Below, one piece after another: positions 25,540 to 33,245 of a stretch of DNA of 39,313 nt (positions within the stretch are counted from its first letter, which is position 1; the number at the start of each line of letters is the position of its first letter). A model generated the notes under the pieces. That model made no database searches. It was given only the letters and a program-made list of their open reading frames with translations, and was not told where the DNA came from. Both the position numbers and the translations under genes were made by a program. Origin of the DNA: Streptomyces lydicus (lineage in GTDB: Bacteria; Actinomycetota; Actinomycetes; Streptomycetales; Streptomycetaceae); the NCBI RefSeq assembly GCF_000717345.1, contig NZ_JNZA01000051.1, positions 1 through 39,313 on the forward strand, in the 5' to 3' direction.

Positions 25540-26472
25540 TCAATCCCGGCCGACGTCCGGCCGCGCGGCTCCGTAGCGGCTCAGCTCGGCCGCCGCCTCC
25601 TTCGTCGCCTCGATGACGTTGTCGGGGGCCACCGGCATCACGGACTTGAGCTTGAGCAGCAGAACGGCGCCCATGATGGAGCCGTCCCACATGATCGGCG
25701 CCGCGCAGGAGTTCCAGCCGGCCATGCACTCCTCGTAGCCGAGCGCGTGGCCGAGGTCGCGGACCTCCGCGAGGGACTCGACCAGCGCGTCGTTGTCCCG
25801 GTAGACACCCGGCCCCGCCTGGTCCGGTACGGGCTCGGCCAGCACCCGCTGCTGGAGGACCTCCGGCAGGTAGGCCAGGATCGTCCGCCCGGAGGCGCCG
25901 GTGCGCAGCGAACGCGTCACGGACAGCACGTCGCGCGGGGTCATGCCCAGCTCCGCGAGGTCGGAGTCGCCGACGGCCATGTCGACGCACTGTCGCTGGG
26001 CGCCGGAGAACGGCGCCACCATGTAGAGGAACGCCAGCCCGCCGTCGGTGGCGGTCCGCAGGTCGCGGAGCACCGACTGTGCGCCGTCGAGACGGTGGTC
26101 GAGCGCGGTGAAGGCCAGTTGCGCGGCCGAGGTCCGCAGCCGGTACAGGCCGCGGTCCACCCGCTCGAAGATCCGCTGGTAGATCCCGGACTGCAGGATG
26201 CGGTAGACGACCGAGTCGTCCAGGCCGGTGAACTCGGCGATCTCACCGGGCCCGTGGGCGGAGCCGCCGAGTTCGGCGAAGGCCGTCTGGACGAGGAAGA
26301 CCCGTTCGGCATGGCCGGATCCGGAGGCCCGGGAGCTGGCGGCCGGCGCCTTCTTCGTCATCCGGCGCGTGCTCCCGGGGCGGCCCGGGGTGGCCGGCGC
26401 CGCGGTGCCCGAAGCGGAGGCGGGCGCGGCGGCCGGGGCCGGCGCTCCCGATGCTGTGGTGCTGTTGCCCAT
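25540..26472 (-). CDS. IclR-family transcriptional regulator
   Basis: A 310-residue protein. The first 55 residues are Ala/Pro/Ser/Thr-rich and disordered-looking, ending in a basic TRRMTKK patch. A winged helix-turn-helix follows (GPGEIAEFTGLDDSVVYRIL), then the GAF-like IclR effector domain with YMVAPFSGAQRQC, TGASGRTILAYLP and ECMAGWNSCAAPIMWDGSIMGAV. The ATG at 26472 has GGGGAGAG upstream; earlier in-frame codons do not. It lies 94 bp downstream of the quinone oxidoreductase gene on the same strand, so it may regulate it. The effector is unknown; IclR proteins often sense small acids or aromatic metabolites. Confidence 0.85.
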   Translation of the reverse strand: MGNSTTASGAPAPAAAPASASGTAAPATPGRPGSTRRMTKKAPAASSRASGSGHAERVFLVQTAFAELGGSAHGPGEIAEFTGLDDSVVYRILQSGIYQRIFERVDRGLYRLRTSAAQLAFTALDHRLDGAQSVLRDLRTATDGGLAFLYMVAPFSGAQRQCVDMAVGDSDLAELGMTPRDVLSVTRSLRTGASGRTILAYLPEVLQQRVLAEPVPDQAGPGVYRDNDALVESLAEVRDLGHALGYEECMAGWNSCAAPIMWDGSIMGAVLLLKLKSVMPVAPDNVIEATKEAAAELSRYGAARPDVGRD

Positions 26473-26566
26473 CGTGTGCTCTCCCCTGGCAGTGTTCCGC
26501 GCCCGCAGGCGCACGGCGTGTGACGTACGAGCCGTTGTGCCCGTGCGGCGTTCCGGACTACCGGAC

Positions 26567-27511
26567 TTATCGGGTGACGTCGAGGGCGAGTTTCCCGGTT
26601 CCGGTGCGGGCGGCCAGCTCGCGGTGGGCCCGCGCCGCGTCCCCGAGCGGGTGGACGGCCCCGGTCAGCGGCGTGAGGGAACCGTCCTCGACCGCGTCGA
26701 ACAGCGCCTTCATGGAGGTCGGCAGGGCCGTGCGGTCCGCGTAGAGCTGCGGCAGCCAGAAGCCCGAGACGGTGAGCGACTTCTCCATCAGGTCCCGGGT
26801 CGGCACGCTCGCCAGGTCGCCGCCGGCGAAGCCGTAGACGGCGAGCCGGCCGCGCGGTGCAACGGCGGCGAGGGTGCGCGCGAAGGTGGCGCCGCCGGTC
26901 ATCTCCAGCGCCGCCTCGACCGGGCCGCCCGCCGCGTCCAGGATGCGCTCCGTCAGGTCGTCGGCGGTCGAGTCGACGACGGCGTGGGCGCCCAACTCCT
27001 GTGCCAGCTTGCGCTTCTCCGCGGAGCCGGCCAGGCCGATGACCCGGGCGCCGGCCCGCGCGGCGAGCTGGACGGCCAGCGAGCCCACCCCGCCCGCCGC
27101 GGCGGGCACCACGACGGTCTCGCCCTCGGTGATCCGCAGCGAGGTGAACAGCAGGTGCCAGGCGCTGTTTCCCTGCAACGCCAGCGCGACGGCCTGTTCG
27201 TCGCTGACGGCGTCGGGCACGTCCCAGGTGACCCGGCGGTGCAGCAGCGTCCGCTCCGCGTATCCGCCGCCGCGGCACAGCCCGACGACCCGCCGGCCAC
27301 CGTCCACGGTCCCCACGACCTCGTTGCCCGGTACGTACGGAAGCTCGACGGGCGCGAGGTAGGAGTCCCCGCGGGCGTGTACATCCGCGTAGTTGACGCC
27401 GGCCAGGGTCACGTCGACCAGCATGTGACCGCCGCGGGGCCCGGGTTCGGGCACGTCCTCGAGCCGCAGCACGTCCGGGCCGCCGAACTCTCGCATCACA
27501 ATCGCGCGCAC
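26567..27511 (-). CDS. NADPH:quinone oxidoreductase-like dehydrogenase (MDR superfamily)
   Basis: A 314-residue cytosolic zinc-free medium-chain dehydrogenase. The GroES-like N-terminus is VRAIVMREFGGPDVLRLEDV with GVNYADVHARGDSY, where a Tyr and Asn replace zinc ligands, then VPGNEVVGTV. The NADPH-binding Rossmann motif is AAAGGVGSLAVQLAA. The C-terminus TGTGKLALDVTR is typical of QOR proteins. GTG 27511 is chosen because GAGGGAGAG precedes it; the frame is open a further 37 codons upstream without support. The likely reaction is NADPH-dependent reduction of a quinone or alpha,beta-unsaturated carbonyl. It is followed by the IclR-type gene. Confidence 0.9.
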   Translation of the reverse strand: MRAIVMREFGGPDVLRLEDVPEPGPRGGHMLVDVTLAGVNYADVHARGDSYLAPVELPYVPGNEVVGTVDGGRRVVGLCRGGGYAERTLLHRRVTWDVPDAVSDEQAVALALQGNSAWHLLFTSLRITEGETVVVPAAAGGVGSLAVQLAARAGARVIGLAGSAEKRKLAQELGAHAVVDSTADDLTERILDAAGGPVEAALEMTGGATFARTLAAVAPRGRLAVYGFAGGDLASVPTRDLMEKSLTVSGFWLPQLYADRTALPTSMKALFDAVEDGSLTPLTGAVHPLGDAARAHRELAARTGTGKLALDVTR

Positions 27512-27962
27512 GACTCTCCCTCGGGTTCTCCGGTGCGGTGCCCGCACAGGGTAGGCACGACATCGCCAGGACCGGGGGTTTCCGATCATTTCGCGCCAAC
27601 CATGCGCCGATTCGGACGCCACCGTCCGTCACGTCACGAGAATTTCACGCCGGCTTTCTCACCTCGCGAGAAACGAGCCAAGCGTTTTCCACCCATTACG
27701 ACGTTTTACTTCAGATCTACCCATCGGTATTCCCCGGGTGGCTCTCACACATCCCTCGCTCAAACCTGGCTACCGGATGTGATCGCTGCCGCCTACGATC
27801 CCGAATTGTGTCCGCCGTTGACCATAGGTAACGGCCGCGTCCCCAGGGGCAGAGCGCGCTCCGCGAGGCAGTTGCGCCCGCCCGCCGCACCCGGTGATAC
27901 GGGCGGGTGTCGGAGGACGGGGCCGCTCCCGGGGCAGCACGGGCACGGCCTGAGGGGGAATC
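27512..27962. other. Less GC-rich intergenic region, no gene seen
   Basis: About 450 bp upstream of the FAD oxidoreductase unit. The stretch 27580-27830 is clearly poorer in GC than its surroundings and probably holds divergent promoters for the quinone oxidoreductase and the FAD gene. I find no exact match to the damage promoter and no convincing gene; the open frames lack ribosome binding sites. Confidence 0.4.
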
Positions 27963-28238
27963 ATGATGGGGAGATCGGGGGGCGGCAGGCCGGCCTGTGC
28001 GCCGGCCTGCCGGGACCCACAACGAGCATTACCGCTTCCACCGGCACCTCTGCGCATCCTGCGGACCGCATCCGCGTCCCTGCCGTCCTCGGTGACGGCC
28101 TCGTTCACGGCCGCCGCCGATGCCGTCCTCGCCGCCGCGCGCCGACATTCCCGACCGTACGCGGAACCGCCCTTCCTGGACGTGTCCCGCTCCCGCCGGG
28201 AGACCGTGCTCCGCCGCCGAGAAAGGGACTGTCCATGA
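27963..28238 (+). CDS. Small ORF upstream of FAD oxidoreductase, doubtful
   Basis: A 91-codon frame with GAGGGGGA five bases before ATG 27963, ending in an ATGA overlap with the FAD gene at 28235. These two signals suggest a translated, coupled leader. Against it: the product is Arg/Pro/Ala-rich without recognisable domain, third-position GC is only about 77 percent, and it contains a TTA codon. It may be a regulatory leader peptide or chance. Confidence 0.3.
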   Translation: MMGRSGGGRPACAPACRDPQRALPLPPAPLRILRTASASLPSSVTASFTAAADAVLAAARRHSRPYAEPPFLDVSRSRRETVLRRRERDCP

Positions 28239-29809
28239 CCGCATCGAGCAGTACGAGCAGCAGCGGGCTGCAGTTCACCCACCCCTATCTGGCGGTGGTC
28301 CTCGGCGGCGGCTTCACGGGCATGCTCGCCGCCGCCGCGCTGGCCGGGCACGCCGACGTCATCATCGTCGAGCGGGAGAAGCTGCCGCGCACCCCCGCCC
28401 TGCCGACGGACCTGCCGCACGCCCGGCACGCCCATCTGCTGGCCGCGGACGGCGCCCGGCTGGTCGACGCCCTGCTGCCCGGCAGCCTCGACGGCTGGCT
28501 GGCCGAGGGCGCTCGCCGGGTGCCGGTACCGGCGGAACTCGCCGTCCGCTCGCCGCAGGGCTGGTTACGCCGGCGCCGCCCGCCGTATCTGGTCGCCTGC
28601 TCCCGAGATCTGCTCGACCGGGTCGCGCGCCAACGGGTGACGGTCCTGCCCGGGGTGAGCGTCCTGGACGGCACCGAGGCGGAGGAGCTGACCGGCACCG
28701 CCGAACACGTCACGGGTGTGCGGGTCAGGGACACCACGACGGGCGCGACGCGCCGGCTGGACGCCGACCTGGTCGTCGACGCCACCGGCCGGCACTCCAC
28801 CACCCAGGACCGGTTGCGGGCGCTGGGCCTGCCCACCGCCTGCGAGGACCTCGCCGACTGCGGCATCGTCTCGGCCACCCGCCTGTTCCGTGCTCCCGAC
28901 GGTGTCGAGAACCACCCGGTGCTGATTTCCCGTTCGGGCTCCTCCGGGCTGATTCCGGGCCGTGCCGCTCCCGGCACGCCCGCTCGCTGGCTCCCCGACC
29001 GGACGGCGACGCTGGTCCCGGTAGAGGGCGGACGCTGGCTGGTCACGCTGACCGGCACCGGGGACGCCCGGCCCACCCAACACGCGGGCCGGTTCGTGCC
29101 GTTCGCCCGCCGGACGGGCGACCCCGCCCTCGCCGATCTCCTTGCGGGCGCCGAGCCGCTGAGCGAGGTACGGCTGTCCCGCAGCACGGTCAACCGCCGT
29201 CGGCGGTTCGACCGACTTCCCTGCTGGCCCTCCGGGTTCATCGCGCTCGGCGGCGCCGTCGTGTCGCTCAGCCCCGACTTCGGCCAGGGCCTGTCGGTCG
29301 CCGCGCACGGCGCGACCGCACTGCGCGAGGCGGTGCGCCGGCACGGGCTGGACGATCCGGCGCTCGCCCGGAAGGTGCAGCGCGCGATCGGCAGCATCGC
29401 CCAGGAACCCTGGTCCGTGGCCACCGGCGAGGCCCTCGGCTCCCCTGCCGCCGGCCGCCGGGCCGTCTGCCGGGCCTACGCCGATGTCGTCACCGCGGCC
29501 GCCCGTACGGCGCCCTTCGTGCACTCCTCGGCCGCGCTCAACCTGCTCCGCGGCCGAGCGGCGCGGGTCCGCCCGGCGGCGGACGGCGCACCGGGCTGGG
29601 AGGCGGCGCCGATATCCGTCCCGCCGCATCCGGCCGCCACGGCCGGTCCCCCGCCGGCCGGCGCCCCGCGGTCTCCCGCGGCGGCCGGCGCCCCCGCCCT
29701 CTCGGCGCTGCCCGCCGCTTCCCGGCGCTTTCCCCGGCCGCTCGGCTTCGGGCCGACGGCCCTGCGGCGCATCGGCGGCGCGCACCGGAGGAAACCGGCC
29801 GACGACTGA
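28235..29809 (+). CDS. FAD-dependent oxidoreductase with altered GD motif
   Basis: A 524-residue flavoprotein of the 2-polyprenyl-6-methoxyphenol hydroxylase-like group. The FAD Rossmann motif is VVLGGGFTGMLAAAAL near residues 20-35, followed by IIVEREKLP. The DG region reads LVVDATGRHSTTQDRL. The segment matching the GD motif is ALGGAVVSLSPDFGQGLS, in which the usual Asp (LGDA) is Gly (G340). Residues beyond about 440 are Pro/Ala-rich and look disordered. It contains a TTA (Leu) codon at 28565-28567, so translation should need the bldA tRNA and be tied to development or antibiotic production. ATG 28235 has GAAAGGGA upstream. Substrate unknown. Confidence 0.82.
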   Translation: MTASSSTSSSGLQFTHPYLAVVLGGGFTGMLAAAALAGHADVIIVEREKLPRTPALPTDLPHARHAHLLAADGARLVDALLPGSLDGWLAEGARRVPVPAELAVRSPQGWLRRRRPPYLVACSRDLLDRVARQRVTVLPGVSVLDGTEAEELTGTAEHVTGVRVRDTTTGATRRLDADLVVDATGRHSTTQDRLRALGLPTACEDLADCGIVSATRLFRAPDGVENHPVLISRSGSSGLIPGRAAPGTPARWLPDRTATLVPVEGGRWLVTLTGTGDARPTQHAGRFVPFARRTGDPALADLLAGAEPLSEVRLSRSTVNRRRRFDRLPCWPSGFIALGGAVVSLSPDFGQGLSVAAHGATALREAVRRHGLDDPALARKVQRAIGSIAQEPWSVATGEALGSPAAGRRAVCRAYADVVTAAARTAPFVHSSAALNLLRGRAARVRPAADGAPGWEAAPISVPPHPAATAGPPPAGAPRSPAAAGAPALSALPAASRRFPRPLGFGPTALRRIGGAHRRKPADD

Positions 29810-29898
29810 GGGCCGCGGCGGCCGGCCCCGCCAACGCCTTCCCCTCGCGAACGGCCGGCCGCCCCTGGGGACCACGGGCCGCCCGCCCCGCCTACGGG

Positions 29899-31812
29899 TC
29901 ATCCGCCGCCGGTCGCGGCGGCTTCCCCGGGCTGCGGTGTGAGCCCCAGGAGGCGGCGTGCGAGGGCCAGCGGGGCCTGCGGATCGCGGGTGGGGGCGGG
30001 GGCGGTCGTGCGGTGGGCGGGGAGGCGTTCGACGGTGGTGGTACCGGTGTCGGATTCCAGCGCGGGGGCGTAGCCCGCGGCGCGCAGGGCGTCCAGGGTG
30101 GCGGCCGGCGGGCGGCCGCTGACCAGGACGGTCGGGGCGATGACGCGCAGGGCGAGGTCGCCCAGGGCGCGGTGTGCGGCCAGTTCCTTGACGAGGGTTT
30201 CGTCGTCGGAACGGATGCAGCACGCGGCGGGCAGCACCCGCATCCGGCCGTGGGCGCGGGCGGCGTCCTGGACGAGGTAACGCAGCGGCTGCGGCAGGGC
30301 GCCGGTGGTCGAGGCGCGGGTGAGGTCGTCGAGGAGGGTGCCGGCGGTGTGCCCGGTGTCCAGCGCGTGGCGTACCGAGGCGGGGGTGAAACGCCAGGTG
30401 ACGGCGTGCTCCTCGGATTCCCGGTCGGCGGCGGAGCTGAGCAGTGCGGCGAGCGCGGCGGTGGGGCGGCCTGGCACCACGGCGGTCAGATCGGCCTGGA
30501 AGTGGGCCTGTTCGAGCAGCGGTGGGAGCAGGTCGGCGAGCGGCTCGTCGAGGGAGTGCGGGTCGGTGAGCAGCGCCCGGCCGAGCGGGGTGAGCGTGCC
30601 GTGGGCGACCAGCCCCAGGTAGGCCGCTTCGTCGAGGGTGTGGGCGGCGCGGTCCTCGGCCATGGGCTGGGCGGTGACGGCGAGCGGACGGTGCCAGTCC
30701 GCTGCCCGCAGGAGACCGGGCGGCACGGTGCCGGGGGCCGGGGTCGCGAGGGGCGCGCCGGCCGCGGGGGGCACGGTCGCCAGTGTGGCGAGGAGGGCGT
30801 GCCGGAGGGCGGGGGCGTGCCGGTCGTGGCCGCGGACCAGTGCGGTGGGCGTCTCCCCGAACGGGGTGTGGGTGGGGATGGCCCACAGGGCGGACCAGGC
30901 CGTGAGGAGGGGGGCGAGGCGCTGCCCGGGCGGGCGGGCCAGCCAGTCGTCGTAGGCGCCGGTGGGCAGGGCGGTGATGCCGGCCGGGGTGCGGGTCAGC
31001 GCGATCAGGCCGGCGGCGAGGGCGAGGTCGAGGAGGAGGCGGGTCTGCGGTTCACCGGCGCCGGCCGCCTTGGCCAGCCGTTTGATCTCCCGTACGGCCA
31101 GGCCGCCGGACTTGCGCAGTGCCGCGGGCTGCGTCGCCAGGGAGGCCAGCAGGCGATCCGCGGTCGCGGCGAGGGTCGCCGCGGCGGCCCGGGACTCGTC
31201 GTGCGGTGAGGTCGCGGAGACCGCCGAAACGGGTGTCGCCGCGCCGGCGGGGTCGTCCGGGACGGGGCGGGGGGCTTCGGCGAGGAACGGGCCGAAGTCG
31301 TGGGCGGCGAGGAGCTGGGGGGTGCGGGGCGGGACGACGACGGCGCCGTCCTCGGTGGGGGCGGCGAGGGCGTCGTCGTAGAGGGCGCGCAGGGCGCTTT
31401 CGGCGGCGTCGCGCGCGGCCCCGGTGGCTTCCAGGGCGGCGAGGACGTCCTCGGGCGGGACGGGGGCGGTGGCCAGCTGGGCGAAGGACAGCCGGTGCGC
31501 CATCAGGGACTGGTAGTCGGCGCCCGGGGCGGGCGCTGCGGGGCCGGGGGCGTCCTGCGCGGCGCGCTCCTGGCTGATGCGGGCGGTGGTGGCGAGCACC
31601 TTGAGGCGCGGGTGGTCGACGTGCAGCACCAGGTGGTGGAGGGTTTCGTAGGACCACAATGCGCTTGCCAGGCCGCGGAGTTCGGTGGGCGCGGGCCGGC
31701 GGGCGAGCGGCTCGGCGTGCCGGGTGAGGAGTGCGGCGAGCTGCTCGGGGGTGCGCCGGGCGAGGGACCGGGTGAGTGTGTCGAGACCTTCCACGGAGGC
31801 GAGGTTAGTCAT
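29899..31812 (-). CDS. Helicase-associated protein (XPB/Ssl2 N-terminal-like domain)
   Basis: A 637-residue protein, last of a three-gene operon. Residues about 435-560 resemble the helicase-associated domain found at the N-terminus of XPB/Ssl2 (HAVTWRFTPASVRHALDTGH; LLDDLTRASTTGALPQPLRY; DDETLVKELAA). The first 430 residues are mostly helical, Ala/Leu-rich, with winged-helix-like stretches (RKSGGLAVREIKRLAKAAG). No helicase motifs are present, so it is an accessory rather than a motor. Stand-alone actinobacterial proteins of this type (for example next to XPB in mycobacteria) are known. Here its ATG (31812) overlaps the stop of the SWIM gene by 4 nt, so its likely partners are the SWIM and SNF2 proteins. 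It is convergent with the FAD oxidoreductase gene. Confidence 0.8.
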   Translation of the reverse strand: MTNLASVEGLDTLTRSLARRTPEQLAALLTRHAEPLARRPAPTELRGLASALWSYETLHHLVLHVDHPRLKVLATTARISQERAAQDAPGPAAPAPGADYQSLMAHRLSFAQLATAPVPPEDVLAALEATGAARDAAESALRALYDDALAAPTEDGAVVVPPRTPQLLAAHDFGPFLAEAPRPVPDDPAGAATPVSAVSATSPHDESRAAAATLAATADRLLASLATQPAALRKSGGLAVREIKRLAKAAGAGEPQTRLLLDLALAAGLIALTRTPAGITALPTGAYDDWLARPPGQRLAPLLTAWSALWAIPTHTPFGETPTALVRGHDRHAPALRHALLATLATVPPAAGAPLATPAPGTVPPGLLRAADWHRPLAVTAQPMAEDRAAHTLDEAAYLGLVAHGTLTPLGRALLTDPHSLDEPLADLLPPLLEQAHFQADLTAVVPGRPTAALAALLSSAADRESEEHAVTWRFTPASVRHALDTGHTAGTLLDDLTRASTTGALPQPLRYLVQDAARAHGRMRVLPAACCIRSDDETLVKELAAHRALGDLALRVIAPTVLVSGRPPAATLDALRAAGYAPALESDTGTTTVERLPAHRTTAPAPTRDPQAPLALARRLLGLTPQPGEAAATGGG

Positions 31813-33245
31813 CGTGCGAGGAGGGTGGTGAGAGCGCCTACGGGGTCGGGGTCGGCGGGGCCGGTGGGCCACCAGTCGTCGGTGCCGGGCTCGGCCTCGT
31901 AGGGGTACCAGCGGTTGTCGTGGCCGAAGCGGAGCTGGATGCCGCGCTCGGGGTCGGTGAGGTGGTTGTGGCGGGGGCGCAGGGCGGGGAGGTCGGCGGC
32001 GAGGAGGGCGCTGCGGGCCCGGTCGAAGTCGCCGGCCGGTGGGTTCCAGGTGGTGTCGAGGAGGGTGAGTCCTTCGGGTCCGCCTTGCCGCCAGGCCGCC
32101 ACGGAGCGGGCGACGTCGGTGGGTGCGCGGCCGGTCGCCGCCGCGAGGTCGCGGTAGAGGGCGCGGGTGGCGGAGGTCAGTCCGGCGGTGGGGTGGGCAG
32201 TGGCGGCCAGGCGGACGGCGTCCTCCCACGGGGGCAGGTCCGGGAAGGGGCTGCGGCGGGCGGAGGCACCGCCGGGGTGGGCGGGTGCTGCGGCGGACAG
32301 GCAGGCGTGGGCGCGGTCCGCGGCGTCGGCGGCCAGGAAGGTGAGGGTCTCGGGGTCGAACGGGAGCCCGTCGCCGTCGGGCAGGACGGGCGGGCGGCCG
32401 GCCTGTGCGGGCAGCGGCACGGGCGGCGGGAGCGGCGGCCGTGGCCGGTCGGCCAGGGCGGCACGGGCGAGCACACCGGGGCCGGTCGCCTCCGGTTGTG
32501 CCGCGGCGTCCTGCGGTGCCGTGGCCGGGTCCGCTGCGTCCCCCTCCCCGGCGGCCGCCGAAGCGGGCCCCCGGGGGCTGCCTGTGGGCGGGGCCGTGTC
32601 GCGGCGGGTGTGCGCGCGGGCTTCGCGGGCGGTCAGGGCGGCGTTGCGGCGGGAGAGTTCGTCGAGGAGTTCGCGTTCGCCGCGGCCACGCATCAGCAGC
32701 AGGACGAACGGGTCGGCGTCCAGCAGGCGGGCCACCTGGAAGCAGAGTGCGGCGGCGTGCTTGCACGGTCTGCCGTTGTCGGGGCACGAGCACCGGGGGA
32801 CGAGGTCTCCCGGTCCCGGCAGGAGGCGCACGTCGCTGTCGGCCAGCGCGCTGGGCAGCTTCTTGGCCAACAGGGCGGCGAGCTGCGCGGGTTCCGCAGC
32901 GATCGCGTCCAGGAGGGTGTCCCATTCCTGGTCGCTGAGGGTGCGGAGGCGGATTTCGGCGCTGTACGGGCGGGGCCTGCTGCCGCGTACGGTGGCGATG
33001 ACGCGACCCGGGGTGACGTTGATGGTGTCGACGTGGCCGTCGCGGGCGTAGGTGCGGCCGCGGGCGAGCCGGGCGCTGTCGAGGGCGGTGGTCTCCAGCG
33101 CGTCCAGCCAGGCGCTCCCCCACCACGAGGCGGCAAACAGGCCGCGGGCGCCGGTCCGGGCCGGCAGCGGCGGGAAGGTACGCGACCGGTCGGCCGCGGC
33201 GGCGTGCGCGGGGGTACGGCGGCCGGACGGGGTACGAGGAGTCAT
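31809..33245 (-). CDS. SWIM zinc-finger protein
   Basis: A 478-residue protein. The SWIM zinc-binding motif CxC-x(n)-CxH is visible as CSCPDNGRPCKHAAALCF around residues 149-166. In front of it are RGLFAASWWGSAWLDALE and TINVTPGRVIATVRGSR, both typical of actinobacterial SWIM proteins encoded next to SNF2 ATPases. An Ala/Pro-rich linker (about 210-280) leads to a C-terminal helical part. SWIM domains bind DNA or proteins. The ATG at 33245 overlaps the SNF2 stop by 4 nt (ATGA), and its own stop overlaps the next gene by 4 nt, so all three proteins should be made in step. Its DNA-binding module is probably provided in trans to the SNF2 motor, which lacks one. Confidence 0.88.
   Translation of the reverse strand: MTPRTPSGRRTPAHAAAADRSRTFPPLPARTGARGLFAASWWGSAWLDALETTALDSARLARGRTYARDGHVDTINVTPGRVIATVRGSRPRPYSAEIRLRTLSDQEWDTLLDAIAAEPAQLAALLAKKLPSALADSDVRLLPGPGDLVPRCSCPDNGRPCKHAAALCFQVARLLDADPFVLLLMRGRGERELLDELSRRNAALTAREARAHTRRDTAPPTGSPRGPASAAAGEGDAADPATAPQDAAAQPEATGPGVLARAALADRPRPPLPPPVPLPAQAGRPPVLPDGDGLPFDPETLTFLAADAADRAHACLSAAAPAHPGGASARRSPFPDLPPWEDAVRLAATAHPTAGLTSATRALYRDLAAATGRAPTDVARSVAAWRQGGPEGLTLLDTTWNPPAGDFDRARSALLAADLPALRPRHNHLTDPERGIQLRFGHDNRWYPYEAEPGTDDWWPTGPADPDPVGALTTLLAR

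Noticed and set aside
28120..31209. Long plus-strand frame across the FAD gene and its convergent neighbour
   Set aside because: Arg/Pro/Gly-rich shadow crossing two genes in other frames.
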